The notes under the pieces were generated by a model. The model saw nothing but the letters and a program-made list of their open reading frames with translations, ran no database searches and had not been told where the DNA came from. A DNA stretch of 6,408 nucleotides, taken from the NCBI GenBank assembly GCA_021796315.1, contig JAJYOH010000362.1, forward strand, positions 1-6,408, given 5' to 3'. Below are positions 1 to 4,772 of this stretch, in pieces. The position numbers were made by a program, and so were the translations under genes. Source of the stretch: Chloroflexota bacterium (GTDB lineage Bacteria; Chloroflexota; Anaerolineae; Anaerolineales; Villigracilaceae). The stretch's first letter is position 1. Each line of letters begins with the position of its first letter.

Positions 1-254
1 ATTCAGGGCTGAAGCCCTTACTACATGAACGCGCCTATTTGACCATCATCGTCAAGAACATCAAGAAGGGCGGGGAAATTTATCCGCTGGCCTGGGACCT
101 CGCGCGCGAGCTTGGAAAAGTTTATACACTCAAAGATGAAAAACTTTGGTTGCAGGATAATCAGCCGCTGGCCCCGTTTGGGTTGGGGTCCGCGTGGGTC
201 AGCAATACGTTCCATCATTATTGTCTGCAATTTAGAAACGACCCGGAAAACTGA
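1..254 (+). CDS. C-terminal fragment of a probable site-specific DNA methyltransferase (5' end outside window)
   Basis: The frame is open from the left edge (first full codon at 3) to TGA at 252-254, so this is the tail of a longer gene. A TTG at 39 is in frame, but a 71-aa product would be too small for a methyltransferase. Visible segments are LTIIVKNIKKGGEIYPLAWD, a KDEKLWLQDN stretch, and a tail with SAWVSNTFHHYC followed by LQFRN. From memory these resemble the end of N4/N6-type DNA methyltransferases, where a final beta strand closes the Rossmann fold; the catalytic (D/N/S)PP(Y/W) and FxGxG motifs would lie upstream and cannot be seen. The next gene starts 19 bp downstream on the same strand and looks like a nuclease, which supports the restriction-modification reading. 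Odd point: codons 3-23 lie in a GGGCTGAAGCCC palindrome of a kind usually intergenic, so the gene could be a truncated remnant. Confidence 0.6.
   Translation, partial: SGLKPLLHERAYLTIIVKNIKKGGEIYPLAWDLARELGKVYTLKDEKLWLQDNQPLAPFGLGSAWVSNTFHHYCLQFRNDPEN
5..18. repeat. Short REP-like palindrome AGGGCT-GA-AGCCCT
   Basis: Perfect 6-bp arms at 5-10 and 13-18 around a 2-nt centre, followed by TACTAC. From memory, palindromes of the type AGGGCTTCAGCCCT next to TTACTAC are dispersed in Anaerolineae genomes, usually between genes. Here it falls in an open frame that continues into the methyltransferase tail. The left part of the element may be cut off by the window edge. Confidence 0.5.
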
Positions 255-274
255 TCACTGAAAACTGATTACTG
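249..274 (+). repeat. Tandem 12-bp direct repeat between methyltransferase and nuclease genes
   Basis: AACTGATCACTG at 249-260 and AACTGATTACTG at 263-274 differ at one base and are offset by 14 bp. They span the methyltransferase stop codon and run into the first base of the downstream GTG start. No Shine-Dalgarno sequence is visible in this gap, so the start of the nuclease is not set by a normal ribosome site. Coupled re-initiation after the upstream stop is possible. Confidence 0.6.
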
Positions 275-1278
275 TGCTCACATCCTCCGACATCATTCGC
301 CTGTCCTACACGCCCGATCTCACCGAAGGCGGAATCGCCTACGCCTGTCGTTCCCTGCCTCATACTTATGACCGCATGGGCGGCTCGTCCTTCGACCGTC
401 TGCGGCGCATCGTGGCGGGCGTGGCTGTCGAACTGGCCTTCCGCCGTTATCTTGCCGGGCAAAACGTTCCATTCGACATCAAAGGCGCAACACCCTTCAC
501 CGACCCCGACCGTTACGATGTTTCACTTGGCGGACATCGCTGTGACCTTAAGTCATTCCTCATCACACATCGCGACCAGATCACACTTCTTCACCGCGAC
601 CTCGGGCCAGCTCTCGACGCCCCGGCCCTGGTGCCGCTCGATCAGTATGCGCGCGACGGCCAGGCAGACAACGACCTTTACCTCTTCGCATTTCTGACCG
701 GCCTGATCGCGGCTTCCCCCGACGACATGCAGAAGGCATCCGAGGCGGGGCAACCCGCGTATCTCATCCACACCATGCCCAAAACGTGGACGCATCCACA
801 TAACTGGATCCCGCTTGGGCAGCTGGCGCTCAAATCCGAATCGGATGAAATGCTCAGGCTCGAAATCGGCGGCCAGGATTCCAGCCGGGAATTTGTGACG
901 CGCTCCGTTGAACTCCCGCCGCGCACACGCGTCGAAGTGGATGCGGATTTTTATTCGCTGGCTTACCTTCACGTCAAATCCAGGCCGGCCGCGCGCTTGG
1001 GCCTCCATTCTCCGTCACGCAAAGAAACATACGTGATCGAGTCAATTGCGTGGAGCAATATCTGGGTTTATGGCATGGATATCTATCTGGCGGGCTGGAT
1101 CTCACGCGAAGACTTCCACCGACGCGCCCACTTGATCCACGAAGGAAGCCGCGTCTTTCAATATAACCTGACGCGCACAAAAAACCTGGCCGTGCCAGTA
1201 TCGAACCTGAAACCGTTAAGCGATCTGTTTGAGCGCGTGCGCGAATGGGAGCACAACAAAAAGGGAATCTCTCTATGA
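274..1278 (+). CDS. Probable PD-(D/E)XK restriction endonuclease, 334 aa, partner of the upstream methyltransferase
   Basis: Soluble 334-aa protein with no signal peptide or membrane segment. A nuclease-like core is visible near residues 45-97. A helix carries Glu53 (VELAFRRYL), then DPDRYDV gives Asp82, and a short hairpin leads to CDLKS with Asp91 and Lys93. This fits the E...D-X8-DXK pattern of PD-(D/E)XK nucleases, which cut DNA with Mg2+. A hydrophobic strand (FLI) follows the Lys, as expected for the core. The remaining 230 residues probably carry target recognition and oligomerisation, but I recognise no motif there. The GTG start at 274 is chosen because an in-frame TGA lies at 259-261 and the N-terminal residues look native; there is no clear ribosome site. 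It lies 19 bp after a probable methyltransferase, the classic type II restriction order. The family assignment rests on motif reading and context only; a nuclease with another role remains possible. Confidence 0.68.
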   Translation: MLTSSDIIRLSYTPDLTEGGIAYACRSLPHTYDRMGGSSFDRLRRIVAGVAVELAFRRYLAGQNVPFDIKGATPFTDPDRYDVSLGGHRCDLKSFLITHRDQITLLHRDLGPALDAPALVPLDQYARDGQADNDLYLFAFLTGLIAASPDDMQKASEAGQPAYLIHTMPKTWTHPHNWIPLGQLALKSESDEMLRLEIGGQDSSREFVTRSVELPPRTRVEVDADFYSLAYLHVKSRPAARLGLHSPSRKETYVIESIAWSNIWVYGMDIYLAGWISREDFHRRAHLIHEGSRVFQYNLTRTKNLAVPVSNLKPLSDLFERVREWEHNKKGISL

Positions 1279-1475
1279 AACTTCATCTAATTTCTCTTCT
1301 GATCTTGCTTGCCTTTGTATGCGCCGCCTGTGGGGTCTCCGCAGAAGGCACGCTCTCCAACGGGAGTCAAACAGCGCCCGCTCCAGCCGCAACGGAAGCG
1401 CCGAGCGCCGTGCCAAGTGTTGAAGCGGCGACCCTTTTATTTACTGCCAGATTACCCTTGATTTTTCCTGGATAA
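1275..1475 (+). CDS. Short lipoprotein ORF, probably truncated (66 aa)
   Basis: The ATG overlaps the nuclease TGA as ATGA (1275-1278), and AAGGGA at 1261-1266 sits 8 nt upstream as a good ribosome site, so translation coupled to the nuclease gene is likely. Residues 1-19 form a lipoprotein signal: MKLH, a hydrophobic core, then the lipobox VCAAC with Cys19 as the lipidated residue. A short Ala/Pro/Ser/Thr-rich linker follows (PAPAATEAPSAVPSVEAAT), the usual tether before a folded domain in such lipoproteins. No domain follows. The last eight or so residues (RLPLIFPG) are read antisense through the 3' end of the HEPN gene, overlapping it by 24 bp tail to tail. I infer an N-terminal remnant of a longer lipoprotein whose body was lost when the MNT/HEPN module was joined here. 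A functional small lipoprotein cannot be excluded. Confidence 0.5.
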   Translation: MKLHLISLLILLAFVCAACGVSAEGTLSNGSQTAPAPAATEAPSAVPSVEAATLLFTARLPLIFPG

Positions 1476-1862
1476 AAATCTTGTGTCCAGTTCGGCCTTA
1501 ACTGCATCGAAGACGGATTCAGCCAGGTGAAGGGTTTGCCACGCTTCGTATTCGACGACATCTGGCGTGTCGCCCGGGTAGCGCGATTCCACCGCCCAAA
1601 TGGTTAATTCTGCAAGGTCGGGAAATGTTTTTTTGAATTTCCATCCGCTGGGTATCATGTCTCGCAAACGGTCAAGGTCATGACTCTTTGAGAAATTCAC
1701 TTCTTCATAGACCAGAATGGCCTTGATGGACTTTTCGGCAGCTTGTTGCGCAAGAAAGCAGACCTGGCGGGGAAAGAATTCACCGCTGTTCAGCAGGGTC
1801 TGTACGGCGCGCAGATCGGTTTATGCATATTCAAGCCAGCCTTTTGATTCATCTGCGTTCAT
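1452..1862 (-). pseudogene. HEPN-domain toxin gene of an MNT/HEPN module, interrupted by one in-frame stop
   Basis: Read from ATG at 1862 to TAA at 1452-1454, the frame gives 136 codon positions of a HEPN protein (PF05168-like), with a single TAA at codon 14 (1821-1823). Residues either side are family-like: WLEYA before the stop, TDLRA after it, then FLAQQAAEKSIKAILVYEE, SHDLDRL, ESRYPGD and a C-terminal helix LHLAESVFDAVKAEL. The start is supported by GGAGGGG (complement of 1873-1879) 10 nt upstream and by a 14-bp overlap with the nucleotidyltransferase gene, typical of these operons. GAA, AAA or CAA to TAA would explain the break by one substitution. A GTG at 1700 could start an 82-aa fragment, but it would lack the first two helices. 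No canonical Rx4-6H RNase motif is obvious even in the restored protein. HEPN toxins of such pairs are usually RNases silenced by the partner. A sequencing error is the alternative. Confidence 0.85.
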
Positions 1863-2181
1863 AAATGATTTTCCCCTCCGTTAATGCGGGCAGCAGAATA
1901 TTTCCCACGACCCTCCCGCGCTCTTTGATTTCTTCCGGCGTGGTAACAACTATGTCCTTGCTGATAGGGACGCCGTTCAGGACGCGTAAAATCTCTATCG
2001 CGGTGCGTCGTTTATGTTCCACCTCTGGCAAAACGACCAACAGGTCAACGTCGCTGTCTGGCCGCGCTTCGCCTCGCGCCCACGAACCGAAGAGAATGAT
2101 CCGCAGTGGGTTGAATTTGCGGACAATGCGGTTTACGACTTCAGGCAGGCAGGCGGGTTGTGCGGCAAGCGTTGTGTTCAT
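1849..2181 (-). CDS. MNT-type minimal nucleotidyltransferase, antitoxin of the MNT/HEPN pair (110 aa)
   Basis: Small soluble protein of the DNA polymerase beta-like nucleotidyltransferase superfamily (PF01909/PF18765 type). The signature GSX10DXD is complete: FGSWARGEARPDSDVDLLVV has Gly32-Ser33 and the metal-binding Asp44 and Asp46. A third acidic residue is likely Asp76 in SKDIVV. The length matches stand-alone MNT antitoxins. In characterised MNT/HEPN modules the MNT protein modifies the HEPN toxin by adding AMP to a residue near its active site, neutralising it. The gene order here (MNT first, HEPN second, overlapping by 14 bp on the same strand) is the common one. The partner carries a nonsense codon, so this gene may now act alone or be a relic. 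ATG at 2181 has only a weak ribosome site; a TACAAT -10-like box lies 16 bp upstream (complement of 2198-2203). Confidence 0.95.
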   Translation of the reverse strand: MNTTLAAQPACLPEVVNRIVRKFNPLRIILFGSWARGEARPDSDVDLLVVLPEVEHKRRTAIEILRVLNGVPISKDIVVTTPEEIKERGRVVGNILLPALTEGKIIYERR

Positions 2182-2197
2182 GGTTTAGTTTGACCCG

Positions 2198-2226
2198 ATT
2201 GTACATCAGATTTCACGGCGCATAAA
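2198..2226 (-). promoter_or_regulatory. Possible promoter of the MNT/HEPN operon
   Basis: On the - strand a TACAAT box (complement of 2198-2203) lies 16 bp before the MNT start codon. A weak -35 candidate, TTTATG (complement of 2221-2226), is 17 bp further upstream. Only the -10 element is convincing. Confidence 0.3.
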
Positions 2227-2245
2227 AACAAAAAGGAAGGTTCAT

Positions 2246-2388
2246 TGGGAGTTGCCGTGATTTTGTACACGGATGCCGCAGATTTCACGGAGTCTCACGG
2301 AAAAAGCAATAAAAAATCCGTGTTTTTCCGTGCGCGCAGCGGATCCGTGTAATCCGTGTCCAAAAGATTTTAATCACGGCGATTCCCA
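2246..2388. repeat. Palindromic CCGTG-rich intergenic repeat element (about 143 bp)
   Basis: Outer arms are TGGGAGTTGCCGTGATT (2246-2262) and AATCACGGCGATTCCCA (2372-2388), which pair at 15 of 17 positions. Inside them are ACACGGAT near 2267 and ATCCGTGT at about 2352-2359, then CACGGAAAAA near 2295 against TTTTTCCGTG near 2322-2331, giving a long imperfect hairpin around an A-rich centre at about 2307-2315. The core CACGG or CCGTG occurs nine times. CAGATTTCACGG is present both inside (2279-2290) and just outside (2207-2218). No transposase and no clear target-site duplication were seen. The type is familiar to me as a dispersed non-coding repeat in environmental bacterial genomes, possibly a non-autonomous element. 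The rest of the gap from 2182 to 2445 holds no other gene that I can see. Confidence 0.75.
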
Positions 2389-2445
2389 GAGAGCCAACTT
2401 GTTGATACGCGATATTTTGACTATGGGCTGATAATGTGGGCATCT

Positions 2446-2616
2446 TCAAATCACAGGCGGTAGTGGACCCGGAATCGTATCAGGGAGGAACCAGTACTCA
2501 TCTGCCTTAGATTGACCTTTTGCAATAAAACCATAAAGTCGAACGCCATTGACTTCTTTCAATAGCGTTTTCTGTTTAAGAATCGACTCATTCGAATCTG
2601 GTACACTTTCCGTCAT
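2446..2616 (-). CDS. Possible small unrecognised ORF, 56 aa
   Basis: An ATG at 2616 (complement of 2614-2616) opens a 56-codon frame ending in TGA at 2446-2448, opposite a stretch with no convincing + strand gene. The product begins MTESVPDSNESILKQ, continues with EVNGVRLYGFIAKGQ and ends in a Pro-rich tail IPGPLPPVI; the composition is protein-like and hydrophilic, with no signal or membrane segment. No Shine-Dalgarno sequence is seen. Its start codon shares the CATG at 2614-2617 with the start codon of the divergent peptidase, so both genes would begin at the same spot. An open run of this length arises by chance fairly often, so this could be accidental or the residue of an old gene. I recognise no family. 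Confidence 0.28.
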   Translation of the reverse strand: MTESVPDSNESILKQKTLLKEVNGVRLYGFIAKGQSKADEYWFLPDTIPGPLPPVI

Positions 2617-2634
2617 GTCAAAACGTACCAGATT
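2595..2634. promoter_or_regulatory. 10-bp inverted repeat centred on the peptidase start codon; possible operator and leaderless promoter
   Basis: AATCTGGTAC (2595-2604) and GTACCAGATT (2625-2634) are perfect inverted copies separated by 20 bp, with the symmetry axis at 2614/2615, immediately before the peptidase ATG. TTT at 2607-2609 and AAA at 2620-2622 extend the symmetry inward. The left arm leads into TACACT (2602-2607), a -10-like box 7 bp before the ATG. With no ribosome site visible, a leaderless transcript is possible. The arm spacing of about three helical turns between half-site centres would suit a dimeric regulator. Confidence 0.45.
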
Positions 2635-3868
2635 AACAATTCTATTATCACTGGCAGGAATTTTTCTGCTGGGCTTTTTGGTATATCAAATCCCCGCCAT
2701 AAAAAGCCGCGCAGAATGGCGGATGGTTGTTTGGAGTACATACATCCAAAATGCAGTTGACCCCATTGGCAAAATACCTACGCCGCTGCCATCCACGCCC
2801 TTTGCAACTTTTACACCTGCGCCGCCCACGCCTGCTTCTCCTGCGATCGAACCCAGCGCAACCCCTCAGCCGCTTCCGTCACAGGTAACCTTGCCATCTC
2901 CCAAATACGAATTGCAGGGAATAAACAATTGCGGTCCCGCCACTCTGACAATGGCGCTACGAATGTACGGCTGGCAGGGGAATCAAAATGATATCGCCAA
3001 GATAATCAAACCTGCCCCCCAGGATCGCAACGTCAACCCTGACGAACTTCGTTATTTCGTTCTGAATCAGGCGGGCTGGTTGCGTGCGGAATTCCGCGTA
3101 GCCGGGAATATCAATACGCTCAAACAGCTGTTGGCCGCCAAATATCCTGTCATCATAGAGGAAGCATCGACCCTGCCTATTCAAGATGCCAATGGTCCCA
3201 ACGATGATCTGTGGGATGCTCATTATTTGCTTATCACTGGCTATGATGATACTGCCAAATACATCATTGCCCAGGATCCCCTGCGCGGCCCGGACAAGCA
3301 AATCCCCTACGATAAGTTAATGACAGATTGGGAACCCTTCAATTATCTTTATATGGTCATCTACAAGCCCGAAGATGAAGGGGAAGTCAAATCCATTCTG
3401 GGGGCAGACTGGAATCCCGACCAGAACAGACAAAATGCAATGGGCATTTCACAAACTGCCATTACGGCGAATTCCAATGATAAATTTGCATGGTTCAACC
3501 TCGGCAGCAGTCTGGTTTACTTTGAGCGTTATAGCGAGGCCGCACAAGCTTTCGATAAAGCGTTCACCATTGGTCTGCCACAGCGTATGACCCGTTATCA
3601 ATTTTGGCCATTCTTTGCATACTACAACGCCGATCGCATTGACTATCTGCTCCAAATTACGGAAGATACTTACAAACCGATCAATGGTTATTATTCAGAA
3701 GAGGCTTTGCTCTGGCATGGGTACGGACTCTTGCGCAATGGGGATACCAACGGCGCACTCGCAGATTGGAACAAGGCGCTCAAAGTCCATGCCGGTTATT
3801 GTGACGCCGAAAAAGCAATTAACGACTACATTCAACAAACTTATCAGCTCACGGGTTGCAGTCCCTAA
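2615..3868 (+). CDS. Membrane-anchored C39-like cysteine peptidase with C-terminal TPR region (417 aa)
   Basis: Residues 1-6 are basic (MSKRTR) and about 7-26 form one hydrophobic segment without a lipobox, so the protein is probably anchored with its bulk outside. A Pro/Thr/Ser-rich tether covers about 54-96. The peptidase_C39_2-like domain runs from about 97 to 265: NNCGPATL gives the nucleophile Cys106, DAHYLLITGYDD gives His203, and AQDPLRG gives Asp221, a full Cys-His-Asp set. From about 295 to 400 there are TPR-like helices, for example AWFNLGSSLVYFERYSEAAQ and a second around LLWHGYGLLRNGDTNGALAD, probably for protein binding. Family members cleave peptides, often at Gly-Gly leaders in transporter-fused forms, but free-standing secreted ones have unknown substrates. 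ATG 2615 is chosen because the signal anchor follows at once; TTG 2549 would add an unlikely 22-residue extension. There is no ABC transporter next to it. A strong terminator follows the stop. Confidence 0.9.
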   Translation: MSKRTRLTILLSLAGIFLLGFLVYQIPAIKSRAEWRMVVWSTYIQNAVDPIGKIPTPLPSTPFATFTPAPPTPASPAIEPSATPQPLPSQVTLPSPKYELQGINNCGPATLTMALRMYGWQGNQNDIAKIIKPAPQDRNVNPDELRYFVLNQAGWLRAEFRVAGNINTLKQLLAAKYPVIIEEASTLPIQDANGPNDDLWDAHYLLITGYDDTAKYIIAQDPLRGPDKQIPYDKLMTDWEPFNYLYMVIYKPEDEGEVKSILGADWNPDQNRQNAMGISQTAITANSNDKFAWFNLGSSLVYFERYSEAAQAFDKAFTIGLPQRMTRYQFWPFFAYYNADRIDYLLQITEDTYKPINGYYSEEALLWHGYGLLRNGDTNGALADWNKALKVHAGYCDAEKAINDYIQQTYQLTGCSP

Positions 3869-3869
3869 G

Positions 3870-3902
3870 AAAAGAGCCGCCGAGAAATTCGGCGGCTCTT
3901 TT
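3870..3902. terminator. Strong bidirectional rho-independent terminator
   Basis: A perfect 14-bp stem (3870-3883 with 3889-3902, AAAAGAGCCGCCGA pairing TCGGCGGCTCTTTT) encloses the 5-nt loop GAAAT. The A-rich left side and T-rich right side give a U-tract in either direction, so it can end both the peptidase (stop at 3866-3868) and the convergent response regulator, whose stop codon begins at 3904 and ends at 3902, the last base of the stem. Confidence 0.95.
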
Positions 3903-4615
3903 CACACTTCCTGAAAACTATAGCCTCCCGGCCAGGTTTGAATCAAATAAGGCTGTTTGCCCGAATCCATTTCCATTTTTTTTCGCAAACGATATACGAC
4001 GTTTTTCAGGACCGCCACATCGCCTCCCGCGCCCCATACCGTTTGCATGATCTCTTCATTTTTGAAGACGTACCCCGGATGACTCATCAATAAATGCAGT
4101 AGACGGAATTCCAGATTCGTCAACCTGGTCTCGCCGCCGTCCGGTTCAAGCGCGGACCGGCGTGCCGGATCCAGTTTCAATTTGCCTGCCCGCACCGGAC
4201 CCATCGGCACGGCCCAACTGCGCCGCGCCCACGCCATGATCTTTGCCAAAAAGATGGCTGGACTGATCGGCTTTACAACACATTCATCCACACCGTTTTG
4301 ATACGCTTCAAGGATTTCCGTTTCATTGTTGGCCGGCAGGAAAAGTAAGATGGGACTGGAACTAAGTGTGCGAAATTTTCTGCAAAGTTCCATCCTCTGC
4401 GCATGTGGGGCATTCACGTCGATCACAATGAGGTCTGGAATCTCCTCCATCGAACGTTCCATGGCTCTCTGCACAGATGTCTCAAGGATGGCGACCAAGC
4501 CCTTTTCCCGAATGATATAGCCCCAAATTGGCGCGGTCGCGTCCTGGTCACAGACCACAAAAACCCGGTGTGATGCGCTTGAATCCAAATCAGCGATGGA
4601 AGGCAAAACAGCCAT
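3902..4615 (-). CDS. OmpR/PhoB-type response regulator, orphan (237 aa)
   Basis: Two domains are visible. The receiver domain spans about residues 16-130: VFVVCDQDA supplies the acidic pair Asp23/Asp25, LIVIDVNAPH the phospho-acceptor Asp66, and VVKP the conserved Lys115. The usual Thr/Ser of the fourth strand (as in MLTA) appears as Pro94 in FLPA, so the activation switch may differ from the textbook one. The winged-helix Trans_reg_C domain covers about 160-235, with LTNLEFRLLHLLMSHPGYVF, the recognition helix near VLKNVVYRLRKKM, and WPGGYSF in the wing. The start at 4615 is chosen over the longer frame from 4678 because AAGGA lies 10 nt upstream and the extension MTFCYHYRRYY would cross the promoter. 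No histidine kinase is in the window. It is divergent from the FGE-domain lipoprotein gene and probably regulates it or itself. Confidence 0.94.
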   Translation of the reverse strand: MAVLPSIADLDSSASHRVFVVCDQDATAPIWGYIIREKGLVAILETSVQRAMERSMEEIPDLIVIDVNAPHAQRMELCRKFRTLSSSPILLFLPANNETEILEAYQNGVDECVVKPISPAIFLAKIMAWARRSWAVPMGPVRAGKLKLDPARRSALEPDGGETRLTNLEFRLLHLLMSHPGYVFKNEEIMQTVWGAGGDVAVLKNVVYRLRKKMEMDSGKQPYLIQTWPGGYSFQEV

Positions 4616-4632
4616 TTTGAAGAGTTCCTTTT

Positions 4633-4668
4633 TTGCTATTATACGGTAATATCGTCTATAATGGTAAC
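4633..4668. promoter_or_regulatory. Interlocked divergent promoters for the response regulator and the lipoprotein
   Basis: On the + strand, TATAAT (4657-4662) has TTGCTA (4633-4638) 18 bp upstream. On the - strand, TATAAT (complement of 4638-4643) has TTACCA (complement of 4662-4667) 18 bp upstream. Each -10 touches the other promoter's -35, so only one polymerase could bind at a time. GGTAAT at 4645-4650 and GGTAAC at 4663-4668 form a direct repeat offset by 18 bp, a spacing seen for half-sites of tandem-binding OmpR-type regulators. The regulator leader would be about 15 nt and the lipoprotein leader about 100 nt. Confidence 0.6.
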
Positions 4669-4708
4669 AGAAAGTCACAAAAACTTACTGGATTATGACC
4701 TTTGGGGG

Positions 4709-4726
4709 ATAGGAAATTTGTCCTAT
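4709..4726 (+). promoter_or_regulatory. Inverted repeat in the lipoprotein 5' leader
   Basis: ATAGGA (4709-4714) and TCCTAT (4721-4726) are perfect 6-bp inverted copies around AATTTG. It lies downstream of the proposed + strand promoter and about 47 bp before the lipoprotein ATG, so it could be an operator or a leader hairpin. A TATACT at 4732-4737 is -10-like but has no matching -35. Confidence 0.35.
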
Positions 4727-4772
4727 GTTCGTATACTGAGGCCTGAATTCAAAGATAAAAAGGAGACTTCGA

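Noticed and set aside
553..1008. 151-aa open frame on the - strand under the nuclease gene
   Set aside because: It is antisense to a well-supported coding frame, has no ribosome site, and its Cys/Arg-rich composition is typical of a shadow of GC-rich coding sequence.
1865..2188. 107-aa + strand frame opposite the MNT gene
   Set aside because: The - strand has the complete GSX10DXD signature; the + frame is a Ser/Arg/Thr-rich shadow.
2246..2388. CRISPR array in the CCGTG-rich region
   Set aside because: The repeats are short, in both orientations and irregularly spaced, forming one palindrome rather than direct repeats with spacers.
2549..2614. TTG at 2549 as the peptidase start
   Set aside because: It would place 22 hydrophilic residues ahead of a normal signal anchor and would read through the inverted repeat; ATG 2615 begins directly with MSKRTR and the hydrophobic segment.
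4616..4678. ATG at 4678 as the response regulator start
   Set aside because: The added residues are encoded by the promoter region, and a good ribosome site precedes ATG 4615.
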